DNA of 64,000 nucleotides, taken from positions 1-64,000 of the forward strand of contig JAZLBO010000006.1 in assembly GCA_045613765.1 (NCBI GenBank), given 5' to 3'. Below, one piece after another: positions 25,947-36,291 of the stretch. This DNA comes from RGIG4097 sp045613765. Its GTDB lineage: Bacteria; Bacillota; Clostridia; Christensenellales; CAG-917. The notes beneath the pieces were generated by a model. That model had not been told where the DNA came from and ran no database searches. It worked only from the letters and a program-made list of their open reading frames with translations. Within the stretch, counting starts at the first letter, position 1. Each line of letters opens with the position of its first letter. The translations under genes and the position numbers were made by a program.

Positions 25947-28442
25947 TTAAATCTCTGCCCAGTTGTCCCCTACCACTGCTTCTGCAACAAGGGGTACGTT
26001 GAGTGCCATTGCCTTTTCCATTTCTTCTTGAAGGATGGCTTTGACTTCTTCCACTTCGCCTGCATCTGCATCAATAATCAATTCGTCGTGGACTTGAAGG
26101 ATCATCTTTGACTTCATATTTTCAAGGCGTTTTTCAACACCAAGCATTGCCACCTTGATGATGTCGGCTGCAGAGCCTTGCAAGGGTGTGTTCTTTGCCA
26201 TGCGTTGTGCTGCACTGCGCACAAGATAATTGCTTGCGCTCAAATCACTGAGATTTCTGCGTCTGCCAAGGATTGTAGTGCTATATCCTTTTTCTGTTGC
26301 CTCACGGACGTTGCCTTCAAGATAGTCCTTGACTGTGGGATATTTTTCAAAATACCTTTCGATAAATTCCTTGGCACGATAGTTGGATATGCCAAGTTGC
26401 TCGGCAAGACCAAAGTCGCTCATGCCATAGATGATGCCAAAGTTGACGGCTTTTGCATCTCTGCGCATATCATCTGTCACTTCTTCAACTGGCACACCAA
26501 AGATTTGTGATGCAGTGGTGGCGTGGACGTCTATGCCATTGTTGTATGAAGCAAGCAAAATATCGTCCTTGCTAAAGTGTGCAAGAAGACGAAGTTCAAT
26601 TTGACTGTAGTCGGCAGACACAAGCCTGCAACCCTTTGAAGGTACAAAGGCTTTTTTGATGTCCTTTGATTCTTCACTGCGCACGGGTATGTTTTGCAAG
26701 TTGGGGTTGGTTGATGAAAGTCTGCCCGTTGTTGTAATACATTGGTTGAATTCAGTGTGAATTCTGCCTCTGTTGACCAAGGGTTGCAGACCTTGTACGT
26801 AGGTTGACAAGAGTTTTGCATAGTGACGGTAGTCAAGGATGAGTTCTATGACGGGATGCTCGTCTTTGAGCCCCACAAGGACTTCTTCCCCTACGCTATA
26901 ACCTGTCTTAGTCTTCTTTCCGTGACGAAGACCAAGTCTTTCAAAAAGCACTTCTCCAAGTTGTTTGGGAGATGCCACATTAAATTCAAAGCCAACGGAT
27001 TCGTGTATATTTCGAACAAGTCCGTCAACAAGGCTCGTATATTTTTCATTGAGTTTTTGCAGTTCATCACTATCCACTGCAAAACCCCTTTCTTCCATAT
27101 TTTTCAGTACTACTGCAAGGGGTTGTTCCACTTCATAAAAGAGTTTTGTAAGTCCCTTTTCTTCAAGTGCTTTTTCAATCTTTTTTCTTTGTGCAAAGAG
27201 TTCTGCTGCACCGATTTCATATCCGTCTGCACCAAGGCAAGCGTCTATTGATTTCATGGGGGCACTATCTCTCACAAGGTGTGCACCAATCATATTATCA
27301 AAGAATTTCTCTTGGTTGATGCCGTACTCTTTTGACAAAGATTTGTAGTCGTAGCAGATGAGTGTTTTGCCCGAAATGGCACTTTTTACTGTGTCAATGG
27401 CTATATCAAAGGTCAATTCTGCAAAAAGATCGTCCCCACAGTTGATGACGTATTCAGTTTTGCCGTCTGTTGAAAAGGATATTTGTTCTCTCACAAGAAG
27501 TGCAACTTCTTCCCCTTTCAATGCCTTCAAAATGCCGTCAACAGTGTCAATTTGCTCAACCGTCTTTTCAAAATTGACTTCCCCTACTTCTGCTTCGTCA
27601 AAGGTCATACCTGCAGACACAGAGTTCAGTTCAAGTTCTGCAAGTTTACGCTTTACGTCCATAGAATACACCCCTTTGAAGATCATATCTTCAAGGGTGC
27701 AAGGTATGGGTGCATTGCACTCTATTGTGGCAAGTTCTCTGCTCAAACGAGCAACGTCTTCGCTTCCACGGATGGTTTCACCAAGTTTGCCCTTGATTTC
27801 CTCTGCGTGAGCATATACGCCGTCAAGGTTGCCGTAGGTTTGAAGAAGATCTCTTGCCGTCTTCTCCCCTACCCCTTTGACGCCGGGAATATTGTCTGAA
27901 GGGTCGCCACGAAGTGCCTTATAGTCAATGAAGGTGTCCACTGTAAAGCCGTCGTTGAGCAACCACTCGGGTGTGATATATTCAATATCCGTGACACCTT
28001 TCTTTGTCCACAAAATTGTGGTTGTATCACTGACAAGTTGGAAACTATCTCTATCCCCTGTGACAACGTAGGTGGTGTCTGCAAATCTCTTTGAGAGTGT
28101 GCCAAGAATATCGTCTGCCTCGTAGCCTTCCATTGATACAACCTTGATGTCCATAAGGGCAAGAAGGTCTTTCAAAGGTTGAATTTGCATTGCAAGTTCG
28201 GGATCCATAGGCTTGCGAGTTGCCTTGTATTCTGCAAAGCGCAAATGTCTAAAAGTGGGTGCTTTCAGGTCAAACGCCACTGCCATGTGGGTGGGCTTAT
28301 GCTCTTTGACAAGTTTTGTGATTAGACGAAGGAAACCAAAAATCGCACCGGTAAAAAATCCCTTTGAGGTTTTAAGTCCTGGGAGTGCGTGGTAGGCTCT
28401 ATGCAACAAACTGTTGCCATCAATTAAAATAATTTTGTTCAT
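25947..28442 (-). CDS. polA: DNA polymerase I
   Basis: The 831-residue protein has an N-terminal 5'-3' exonuclease domain (IDGNSLLHRAYHALP, YEADDILGTLSK, GDPSDNIPGV), a short degenerate 3'-5' exonuclease region (about 300-420) in which the DxE catalytic motif is not visible, and a full family A polymerase domain with DYSQIELRLLAH, RRDAKAVNFGIIYG and VHDELI. It fills gaps in repair and removes Okazaki primers. Loss of proofreading is usual in many Firmicutes PolI. The ribosome site is weak (AGGG about ten bases upstream). Confidence 0.96.
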   Translation of the reverse strand: MNKIILIDGNSLLHRAYHALPGLKTSKGFFTGAIFGFLRLITKLVKEHKPTHMAVAFDLKAPTFRHLRFAEYKATRKPMDPELAMQIQPLKDLLALMDIKVVSMEGYEADDILGTLSKRFADTTYVVTGDRDSFQLVSDTTTILWTKKGVTDIEYITPEWLLNDGFTVDTFIDYKALRGDPSDNIPGVKGVGEKTARDLLQTYGNLDGVYAHAEEIKGKLGETIRGSEDVARLSRELATIECNAPIPCTLEDMIFKGVYSMDVKRKLAELELNSVSAGMTFDEAEVGEVNFEKTVEQIDTVDGILKALKGEEVALLVREQISFSTDGKTEYVINCGDDLFAELTFDIAIDTVKSAISGKTLICYDYKSLSKEYGINQEKFFDNMIGAHLVRDSAPMKSIDACLGADGYEIGAAELFAQRKKIEKALEEKGLTKLFYEVEQPLAVVLKNMEERGFAVDSDELQKLNEKYTSLVDGLVRNIHESVGFEFNVASPKQLGEVLFERLGLRHGKKTKTGYSVGEEVLVGLKDEHPVIELILDYRHYAKLLSTYVQGLQPLVNRGRIHTEFNQCITTTGRLSSTNPNLQNIPVRSEESKDIKKAFVPSKGCRLVSADYSQIELRLLAHFSKDDILLASYNNGIDVHATTASQIFGVPVEEVTDDMRRDAKAVNFGIIYGMSDFGLAEQLGISNYRAKEFIERYFEKYPTVKDYLEGNVREATEKGYSTTILGRRRNLSDLSASNYLVRSAAQRMAKNTPLQGSAADIIKVAMLGVEKRLENMKSKMILQVHDELIIDADAGEVEEVKAILQEEMEKAMALNVPLVAEAVVGDNWAEI

Positions 28443-28474
28443 AAAATATAACCCTGCTTTTTTGTAAGGTTGGA

Positions 28475-28515
28475 TTATTTATACACGCACCCAAAAATTG
28501 AGTGCGTGTAAATAA
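28475..28515. terminator. inverted repeat between the BIG2 gene and polA
   Basis: TTATTTATACACGCAC pairs with GTGCGTGTAAATAA around an A-rich loop. The tail has no strong T run on the minus strand, so it may be a weak terminator or an mRNA processing hairpin that separates the exporter genes from polA. Confidence 0.5.
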
Positions 28516-28524
28516 TTACATTAT

Positions 28525-31485
28525 TTAGATTTCGCCGTGCAAGTGACGGATAAGGTTCTTGTCAACTTCGTAGGTGCTACCGGGGCCAATTTCGCCATAG
28601 TTGTGTCCATAAGTGAACATATAGATGGGTTTCAAACTGCCCAAGATTGCACTTGCTGCGCCCTTTGCATCTGCAAAGAGTTCTTGTGAGTTGACCATTT
28701 GTATTCTCTCGTCTTCAAAACTATAGACGGGATATGGTGTTTCAACGATTGATGTGCCAAAGCCTGCGATAAGGAAGCCCAAGTGGAAATATTCTTCATC
28801 TTCAACCATAATGCTGTACTCACTGAACTTGTTGCTTTCTTCAAGGGCTTTTCTTATAAGTCCGTTGAGATCAAGTCCGTTCAAGCCGTCGATTGCATCA
28901 AGGAAGTTGAGGACGTTGACTGATTGCCAGTTGTAGATGTCCCAGAAGCCTGTTTGATTGAGAACAAACGTTCTGCCTTCTGCTTGGTCTTTGAGTGCTC
29001 TTTCAACAGATGCAGGATCGGTGTCCTTGACAAAGCCGTCAAAACGGACTGTCATTGCTGTTGCAAGCATATTGGAAAACACGCAGTTGTTGAGCGTGAG
29101 ATGTGTATAACTGACCTTATCTCCATTACGTCTGATGGGGGTGTAGATTGCAGTTTGTGATGTGTTTCTTGCAATACAACCGTCCAACGTGACGTCACTG
29201 CCGTAAATACGCAATACCGTTGCAGTATTTTCAAGGATACAGAATTCAATGACGTTGTTTTCAAGGCGCAAATCGTAGTTGCCACTGTTGATTGATTCAA
29301 CACGGATACAGTTGCCCACAAGACCTGACGTATCTTCGGGATCATCTACGATAATATCTCCAACTTCGCAAGAACGAATGATAACGTTGGACACAGTGAC
29401 ACCACCTTCAATGATACGGATATTTTGGTCACCCGTTGTGCCGTGATATTGTTCCTTATATCCATAGATCATGTGGCCGTTGCCGTAGAGATTGTTGCGA
29501 AGGTGGATTGACGTATCTCTTGTGTATGTGCGCATACGTTTCAAGTAGTCAAGGCCTGCGCTCTCTCCGTTTTCAAGCCAGAGTGCTTCTTCATCTGCAG
29601 AAAGTGCTGTGCCTGCAACCATCTTGTTATTGATTGCTTCAAGTGCTGTGATGAGTTCATCATTGGGACGGAAACCATCTGCTCTTTGGATATTTTGTGC
29701 AAGGCACATATCGTATGTGCGAGCATTACTGTTTGCTTTGCGCAATTTGTAGTTTTCGTCAGATACTGCAAGCATTTCTGCCCAACTTGTGATATTGACA
29801 CCATTTGTGACCTTCACTGTAAATTGAACTGTCGTATATTCAGGACGTGAAGGGAATTTGGGGTATTTTGCAGTGATTGTCACTATGAGTTCACTGTAAC
29901 TGTCAATGTTGACACTGTTGAAAATCAACGTATTGCCATCAAACCTTGCCTTGTCGGTGTCAACGAGAACTCTGTCATCCCCAGAACCTTGATATTCTTG
30001 AACTTTGAAATCAAATGCAGAATAGAATTCTTCTTCGTTGGCGTTTTCAGGAAGTGAAGGACGCAAGAACTTGAAGTCGAAACTATTGTCTTTCTTTGTA
30101 AGGTTGAAGTCTGCAAGTTTAGGCACGTAAGTGTCGGGGTTTGTGACGTTGGCAAAAAGATTGACGTAAACCATACTGCCGTTGATTGTTTCCCCTGCTA
30201 TACCTGCACTTTCGCACTCGTCGGGTGTTTCAATCAAAAGGACTGTGACGATTTCTCTTACGTTGATTGTAAAGGTATAACTCTTGCCATCTCCGGTGGT
30301 TGCAGTGATTTCTGCTCTGCCGTTGCTGACACCTGTCACTGTGCCGTCTTCACTGACTTGTGCAATGGAAGGACGGTTTGATGACCAAGTGACGTCAGGT
30401 CTGCTCGTTGTAAAGCAATCTGCAAAACTTGCTGTGAGATAGAGTTTGCCACCTGTAGGAAGGACGTAGCCACCACTTTCTTGTGCTTCAAAGAGATTTG
30501 CGTTGTCAATGATGATTGCACCTTCTTCGCACTTGGTGATACTGACTGTTGTGCCGTTGACGTCAATGATTGCAATATCATCAGTGATGACAATTCCGTC
30601 ACCTGCTGAATTGAGTTCTGCACCAACACCAATTGTCACGTTGTCTTTGTTTACACCAAGTTGTGAGAACAAGATTTCATCTCTTGATGTGACAATATTG
30701 TTGCCGTAGAGCGTCACACCGTCTTTGACTGTGATTGTCACTGACTTTGAAACAAACCTGTTTGTTTCGCCAAAGACACTTGCTTTGACTGTCACTGTTG
30801 ATGTGCCTGCACCGACTGCATTAATGACACCGTTGCTGTCAACTGTCAAAACGTCGGTGTTGCTGCTTGTATAAATCCACGTATCTACGATTGCTTCAAC
30901 GGGGTCTGTTTCCACTTGAAGAAGTGCATTTTGACCGATTGCCATTTCTGTGGGGCAATTAATCTCAATTTTTTCAACCTTAAAACCAACCACATACACA
31001 AAGCAAGTGGCTGTGTGGGTTTCTGCTTGCACCTTCAACTTAAATGAGCAATATGTGTTGATATGCAAATATCCTTTTGGTCCACAAGTTGAATCTTCAA
31101 TGTCCCCAAGGACTTCTTCTCTTGACACATCTACGCTGTTGTGTACAAAGGCAGGTGCAGGTGCAGAGCCTTCTTTCCACATACTTGCATATTCGCTGTC
31201 AATACACACAAGGTTTTCAATGCTCCAAGTATAGTTCTTGTTGCTTGCCCTATCGGGTGTAATCGTCACGTCAAAGAGATCTGACAACTTGTAGGTTGAG
31301 TTGGCAGAATTGTATTCTAATTCTAAATAATCTTTGTTCGGTTGCTTGTACTGCTCACTTATTTCAAGAGTGATATCATCAACTGCGATATGTGTTCTCA
31401 TGGAAACGAAGACACTGACAAGTGCCACCACCAGAACGATTATCACAGGGATAATGACAAGGATGCCGATCATTACTTTTTTCAT
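28525..31485 (-). CDS. surface protein with BIG2 Ig-like domains and beta-helix-like region
   Basis: This 986-residue protein has one N-terminal membrane segment (about 5-30) with no signal-peptidase site visible. It contains at least two bacterial Ig-like group 2 domains (WIYTSSNTDVLTVDSNG..., VTVKA; and WSSNRPSIAQVSEDGTVTGV). From about 600 onward it has short beta-strand repeats with Asn and Val ladders (LRLENNVIEFCILEN, VTLDGCIARNTSQTAIY, LTLNNCVFSN) resembling a right-handed parallel beta helix, as in pectate-lyase-like proteins. No catalytic residues could be assigned. It lies 43 bp downstream of the ABC permease and has AAGGAG before its ATG, so it may be the exporter's partner or cargo. 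Confidence 0.82.
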   Translation of the reverse strand: MKKVMIGILVIIPVIIVLVVALVSVFVSMRTHIAVDDITLEISEQYKQPNKDYLELEYNSANSTYKLSDLFDVTITPDRASNKNYTWSIENLVCIDSEYASMWKEGSAPAPAFVHNSVDVSREEVLGDIEDSTCGPKGYLHINTYCSFKLKVQAETHTATCFVYVVGFKVEKIEINCPTEMAIGQNALLQVETDPVEAIVDTWIYTSSNTDVLTVDSNGVINAVGAGTSTVTVKASVFGETNRFVSKSVTITVKDGVTLYGNNIVTSRDEILFSQLGVNKDNVTIGVGAELNSAGDGIVITDDIAIIDVNGTTVSITKCEEGAIIIDNANLFEAQESGGYVLPTGGKLYLTASFADCFTTSRPDVTWSSNRPSIAQVSEDGTVTGVSNGRAEITATTGDGKSYTFTINVREIVTVLLIETPDECESAGIAGETINGSMVYVNLFANVTNPDTYVPKLADFNLTKKDNSFDFKFLRPSLPENANEEEFYSAFDFKVQEYQGSGDDRVLVDTDKARFDGNTLIFNSVNIDSYSELIVTITAKYPKFPSRPEYTTVQFTVKVTNGVNITSWAEMLAVSDENYKLRKANSNARTYDMCLAQNIQRADGFRPNDELITALEAINNKMVAGTALSADEEALWLENGESAGLDYLKRMRTYTRDTSIHLRNNLYGNGHMIYGYKEQYHGTTGDQNIRIIEGGVTVSNVIIRSCEVGDIIVDDPEDTSGLVGNCIRVESINSGNYDLRLENNVIEFCILENTATVLRIYGSDVTLDGCIARNTSQTAIYTPIRRNGDKVSYTHLTLNNCVFSNMLATAMTVRFDGFVKDTDPASVERALKDQAEGRTFVLNQTGFWDIYNWQSVNVLNFLDAIDGLNGLDLNGLIRKALEESNKFSEYSIMVEDEEYFHLGFLIAGFGTSIVETPYPVYSFEDERIQMVNSQELFADAKGAASAILGSLKPIYMFTYGHNYGEIGPGSTYEVDKNLIRHLHGEI

Positions 31486-31528
31486 AATATCTCCTTGGCA
31501 GTCTAAAAGACTGCCGTCAATTCAAAGT

Positions 31529-33241
31529 TTACGGAACTATCTTTTGATAGCGCTTTTCAAGGTTGACAAACAACAGACAGGCACTGCCAATCAAGATTGC
31601 AGCAGACACGCCAATGAGTATGCCATAGACCTCTGCAGGTTTCATATCAAACACTACACTGCCCAGTGTCAAGCCTTGGAAACTGAACACCATTGCAAAT
31701 ACGCCGTAAAGCACTGCTGTAAATATGCCTACAAACAATGCAAGTGCCACGTTTTTGTTGGCAGAAACCAACTCGCCGTCGCCACTGACGTTGAAGGTGG
31801 GTGACTTGATGTCTGCCCATATTGAAAGGCAAGTTTCTGCAAGGACAACCAATTCACTGATGATGAATATCATGCCCACGTCAAGGGGTGTCAACAGATT
31901 GCCCCCTGCTTCCGTTGCAAAGGCGATTGCCACCGTCACACAACAAAGCACCACTGATGCCGTTGCCACAATGCCGTAAAGGAACAACTTTGTGAGAATT
32001 TGATTTGTGAAACTGACGGGGATTATCTTCGTATGATAGAATACGTTGCCTTCTCTTGAAATTGAGGTTGATGCAAATGAAACTATGATTGTGACGAAGA
32101 TGATGATGACAAGAAGTGTCAAGCCGGGCACGATGGTTGTGCCGACACTCTTTGTGCCCATTGCGCTTGCGAGTGCGTTGCAATAGTACACCATAACAGG
32201 TGCTGCGCATGCCATTGCGAGATATTGGAAGGAATAGTTGAAACTTCTAAAAATCAAGAAGAACTCTCTGTTGAGCAATGTGCCAAAGACACTGCGCACT
32301 TTGTTTTTCTTGTTGAGTTTGACCAATGATTCCTTTTCGCTTTCAATACCTTTCAAGATTGTGCCGTAATAGCACTTTGTTGTGACGAAAAATGCGCCCA
32401 CGCCAAGTGCTGCATTGATAAGGAACAACCAAAGGAAAGCAAGACCAAGGTCGCCACCTGTAAGACCTGCTTGCACTTTGCCGTTGAGCAAGTATGCATA
32501 CCAGTTGAAGGGATAGCAGTTGCTTGCAAACTTGACTATGCTTTCATAGATTGTGGGATCATCAAAGAGGTTTACTCTGTTGGTTGCAAGATATTCAAGA
32601 ACGCTTGAGAGTGCTGTCATATATGCAACAAAGCAAGCACAGATTGCAATGATGATCATAATCAACACCAAAAGGAATTGGTTTTTGATTACGTTGACAA
32701 TCTTCATCACGGGGATTGCAATAAGGTTGGCGACAAAGAAGGGGAACAACGTTTGGAAAAGCACCATTGCGATTGATGCAAAATAATATCCTACGTTTGC
32801 CCCTGTGATTGCTCCAAATACTACGTGGAAAGGGAGTGTGATGAGCACTGTCACCACAAGATTGTGCAAAGCACAATAGATTGACTTTGCAATGAGAATT
32901 TCTGCGCCACTGACAGGGAATCGCAAAAGCAATTCGTTGTCACCGTTCATATAAAGGTTTTTGACGACGGTGGACACTGCGACAATGGTTGAGATGCCTA
33001 TTGTCAAAAGGTTGGCAATGGTCAAAAACTCAATGCGAAGCCCTGCTCTTTTGACAAACATATTTGAGAAGAAGTATATGCCTGTCACAAGCATGCCGTA
33101 AAGGACAAGACCAAAGATGAAGTTCATCACCTTCATTGCTTTGTCCTTTTTGCCCATTTCGTGAGCATTGTCTTTTCTTGACCTAAGGTCAAGACGGAAA
33201 AGCGTCAGTACGCTTTGCCAAGAGATACTGCCGTTTTTCAT
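31529..33241 (-). CDS. ABC-2-type exporter permease
   Basis: This 570-residue polytopic protein has roughly 12 hydrophobic segments, more than the six usual for a single ABC-2 permease, so it resembles the large putative ABC exporter permeases of Clostridia. The start overlaps the ATPase stop by one base (TAATG). Together they form an exporter; the substrate is unknown. Confidence 0.85.
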   Translation of the reverse strand: MKNGSISWQSVLTLFRLDLRSRKDNAHEMGKKDKAMKVMNFIFGLVLYGMLVTGIYFFSNMFVKRAGLRIEFLTIANLLTIGISTIVAVSTVVKNLYMNGDNELLLRFPVSGAEILIAKSIYCALHNLVVTVLITLPFHVVFGAITGANVGYYFASIAMVLFQTLFPFFVANLIAIPVMKIVNVIKNQFLLVLIMIIIAICACFVAYMTALSSVLEYLATNRVNLFDDPTIYESIVKFASNCYPFNWYAYLLNGKVQAGLTGGDLGLAFLWLFLINAALGVGAFFVTTKCYYGTILKGIESEKESLVKLNKKNKVRSVFGTLLNREFFLIFRSFNYSFQYLAMACAAPVMVYYCNALASAMGTKSVGTTIVPGLTLLVIIIFVTIIVSFASTSISREGNVFYHTKIIPVSFTNQILTKLFLYGIVATASVVLCCVTVAIAFATEAGGNLLTPLDVGMIFIISELVVLAETCLSIWADIKSPTFNVSGDGELVSANKNVALALFVGIFTAVLYGVFAMVFSFQGLTLGSVVFDMKPAEVYGILIGVSAAILIGSACLLFVNLEKRYQKIVP

Positions 33242-34077
33242 TATTTTTCCTCTTTTGTTTCAGTGGGTGTCACGTCTTCTGTTTCAGTTTCTTCTGCAGG
33301 AAGTTCTGGACGCATATCTTCACTCTCTTGTGATGCGTAGTCTTCAAAAAGACGCTTTTCATAAGTGCCTGTGATTTTGAAGAATCTTTCTTCAAGGTTG
33401 GCTTTGTTTTGTTCGTTGTTTTTCAAATCAAACATATCAATGAGTTGTCCGTCATTGATGATTGCCACTCTATCACAAAGTTTCTTGACAAGGTCAAGGT
33501 TGTGTGAACTGAAAAATACTGTATTACCTTTTCTGCAGTGCTCACGCATATATGCGATAATTTCTGCCGTTGATTGAGGGTCAAGACCCATCATAGGTTC
33601 ATCAAGCACCCAGAGTTTAGGTTCGTGGATGAGGGCTGCAATGATACAAATCTTTTGTTTCATGCCGTGTGAGTATGCCTTGATTTGTCTATCCACTGCA
33701 AAGCGAAGACGGAAAAGGTCAAGATAGTGTTCAAGACGTGCTGTTCTGTCCTCAAGGGACACCTTGTAGAGATCTGCAACATAGTTGACGTATTCTCTGC
33801 CCGTCAATTTTTCATAAACAGAGTGGTTGTCGGGGACGTAGCCCATTTCCATTTTTGCTTTAATAGGTTCTTTTTGCATATCGTAGCCACAAATTTCAAT
33901 TGTGCCACTGTCAAAAGGCAAGATGCCTGTAAGACACTTGATTGTTGTGGACTTGCCTGCGCCGTTTTGTCCAAGGAAACCGAAGATTTCACCGGGTTTC
34001 AACTCGATGGAAATATCGTTGACTGCAAGTCTGTCACTTTTGGGGTAAGTTTTCTTCAAATTTTTAATTGTTAGCAT
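33241..34077 (-). CDS. ABC exporter ATPase
   Basis: The 278-residue ATPase begins at ATG 34077 with GGAG eight bases upstream; the longer frame to 34203 has unrelated sequence. It has Walker A GQNGAGKST, the Q-loop region, a YSHGMKQKICI signature (variant of LSGGQ), Walker B LWVLDEPMMGLDP and the H-loop SSH. The C-terminal ~50 residues are Glu/Thr-rich (EETETEDVTPTETKEEK). It belongs to the ABC-2 (drug/lipid-type) exporter ATPases and pairs with the overlapping permease. Confidence 0.93.
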   Translation of the reverse strand: MLTIKNLKKTYPKSDRLAVNDISIELKPGEIFGFLGQNGAGKSTTIKCLTGILPFDSGTIEICGYDMQKEPIKAKMEMGYVPDNHSVYEKLTGREYVNYVADLYKVSLEDRTARLEHYLDLFRLRFAVDRQIKAYSHGMKQKICIIAALIHEPKLWVLDEPMMGLDPQSTAEIIAYMREHCRKGNTVFFSSHNLDLVKKLCDRVAIINDGQLIDMFDLKNNEQNKANLEERFFKITGTYEKRLFEDYASQESEDMRPELPAEETETEDVTPTETKEEK

Positions 34078-34405
34078 AAGATTTTCTCCTGCTTTTTGTC
34101 TGCAATTTTGTGTTTTATTTCTGTCTTTCAACTTTTGTCTTGCGTGTGCATAAGGTGTGTGCGCACGCAATAAAGAAAATGCAACGGCAAAAATATGCAA
34201 CATTGCACCTTATCATTTTAACACCACCAACCGTTTCTGTCAACGATTAAATTATTACATAATTTCCCGTTGGATTTTGGGGGGTTTTAATGAACAAAAA
34301 GTGATTTTTGATGATGTTTTATGTAAGTTTTTGCTTTGTGACAATAAATAATCTAAATTTTTCAAAAAAATTTTCAAAGAGTGCAAAATTGGGGGTGCTT
34401 TTTGC

Positions 34406-34435
34406 TTGACTTAAACTTTCAAATAGTGCTATATA
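34406..34435 (+). promoter_or_regulatory. promoter of the MATE gene
   Basis: TTGACT (34406-34411), 18 bases, TATATA (34430-34435), about 80 bp upstream of the MATE start. The rest of 34078-34400 carries the divergent ABC promoter region and no gene. Confidence 0.55.
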
Positions 34436-34520
34436 TCATTGACACTTAAATTTACAAGATATAAACCTTTGAATTTTTCAAGTGAATTTACGGCAGATTA
34501 AATGATTTTTTAGGATAAAT

Positions 34521-36089
34521 ATGGCACAAGAACTCACATCAAAAAAACTTGGCACAATGCCCATTGGCAAACTCATTTTCTCTATGAGTGGCCCTGCAAT
34601 TCTTTCAATGCTTGTTCAAGCACTTTACAACATTGTTGACAGCATTTTTATCGGCATGTACGACCCTACAAACGGCGTTCTTGCTCTTTCATACGCATTG
34701 CCAATTCAGTTGCTTGTCAACGCCTTTGGCGTTGGTCTTGCAGTTGGCACAGGCTCAATGATCTCTCGTCTTCTCGGCGAAGGCAAAAATAAAGAGGCAG
34801 GACTCACTGCTCAAACAGGTCTTTTGCTCGCCCTAATTATGAGTGCCGTATTTGCAATTTCAGGCTACTTTATTGCACACGCTTTTGTGGGTATTTACAC
34901 AGATGACCCCGTCATCTACAAGATGTCTGCCGATTATCTTACAATCTGCACTTGTTGTTCATTTGGTATGATGATTGAAATTATGTTCAACCGTATTTTG
35001 CAATCAATGGGCAATATGATTATCCCTATGATAACTCAAATCGTGGGCGCAGTTGTCAACATCATCCTTGACCCAATCCTCATCAGTGTGGCAGGTATGG
35101 GAGCAGTGGGTGCTGCTGTTGCAACCATCATTGGACAAATTGTGGCAATGTGCGTGCCTATCTTCATCATCATAAAGGACAAGAGCAAGTTTGACGTGGA
35201 TATATTCTTTACAAAAGAATATCGTCTGCGCAAAAATATCTTGGGTGGCATTTTGCAAGTTGGCTTGCCCACTATCGTTATGAACTCAATCGGTTCAATT
35301 ATGTATATGATTGCCAACACCCTTCTCAACGGCTTTACAACACCCATCAACGACAACGGCACAACCAAGGATTTTGCAGTTGGCGTGTGGGCATTTGGCA
35401 TCTACTTCAAACTCAATTCATTTGCATTTATGCCTTGCTTTGGGCTCAACCAAGGTTGTATCCCCATCATGGGCTACAACTACGGTGCAAACATTAGAAA
35501 GCGCTTTGACAAGACCTTCCGTCTGTCAATCATCATTGCACTTTCATATATGACCTTTGCAACAATCTTGTTCCACGCAATGCCCGTGCCTTTCCTTAAG
35601 TTGTTCTCTGCCCCCAATGATGCAGTTGTGCTCTTTGAAGGTGCAAGAGCCTTGCGTCTCTGCTCTCTTGCATTTATCCCTGCAGCAGTCAGTGTCATCA
35701 CCATTGCAATGTTCAATGCAGTTGGACACGGCATCAAGGCAATGCTCATGTCAATCCTTCGTCAAATTGGATTGCTCATCCCCCTTGCAATTGTGCTTTC
35801 ACAATTCACTGAACTTGGCATGGTCGGCTTCTGGATTTCCTTCCCCATTTCAGAAGCAGTGTCCCTTGCAATCTTCTTCCCCATCGCACTTGCAACCATC
35901 AAAAAGATCTTCTTGAAGAAAGACCTTGAAATGCCTGCATCAATGGTGGAAGGTTTGTTCCCCACACCCTCTCTCGACGCTGAAAATGACGGCAAAGAAA
36001 ATGGTGTTGAAGACGAATTGGCAGAAGATGAAAACACCACAATTCTTGAAACAGAAAACGACGTTGAAATAAGCGAAGAAATCGCATAA
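34521..36089 (+). CDS. MATE-family multidrug efflux transporter
   Basis: This 522-residue protein has about 12 membrane segments. Visible signatures include PAILSMLVQALYNIVDSIFIG in TM1-2, a repeated half (GLNQGCIPIMGYNYGA), and conserved Asn/Gly in the helix bundle. It likely exports cationic drugs or metabolites in exchange for Na+ or H+. The last ~55 residues form an acidic tail (EDELAEDENTTILETEND) absent from most relatives. AGGA precedes the start. Confidence 0.93.
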   Translation: MAQELTSKKLGTMPIGKLIFSMSGPAILSMLVQALYNIVDSIFIGMYDPTNGVLALSYALPIQLLVNAFGVGLAVGTGSMISRLLGEGKNKEAGLTAQTGLLLALIMSAVFAISGYFIAHAFVGIYTDDPVIYKMSADYLTICTCCSFGMMIEIMFNRILQSMGNMIIPMITQIVGAVVNIILDPILISVAGMGAVGAAVATIIGQIVAMCVPIFIIIKDKSKFDVDIFFTKEYRLRKNILGGILQVGLPTIVMNSIGSIMYMIANTLLNGFTTPINDNGTTKDFAVGVWAFGIYFKLNSFAFMPCFGLNQGCIPIMGYNYGANIRKRFDKTFRLSIIIALSYMTFATILFHAMPVPFLKLFSAPNDAVVLFEGARALRLCSLAFIPAAVSVITIAMFNAVGHGIKAMLMSILRQIGLLIPLAIVLSQFTELGMVGFWISFPISEAVSLAIFFPIALATIKKIFLKKDLEMPASMVEGLFPTPSLDAENDGKENGVEDELAEDENTTILETENDVEISEEIA

Positions 36090-36216
36090 AAAAGGTTTTA
36101 TAATTGTCAAAATGACACATAAACATTGTGTTGTTTGATTTGAAAGGATAATATGCGCCCTAAAAATACAACAAATTTGGGGGCAAAAAATATCAAATAA
36201 AATGCAAAAATTCAAT

Positions 36217-36249
36217 CAAAAAAGGCACTCGATTTGAGTGCCTTTTTTT
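36217..36249. terminator. bidirectional terminator between MATE and gpmI
   Basis: GGCACTC-GATTT-GAGTGCC has an A run to the left and seven T to the right. It ends both the plus-strand MATE transcript and the minus-strand glycolytic operon. Confidence 0.85.
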
Positions 36250-36291
36250 GTTGTAAAATCTGTTGTGAAGATGAGTTTTGTCTTCAAACGA

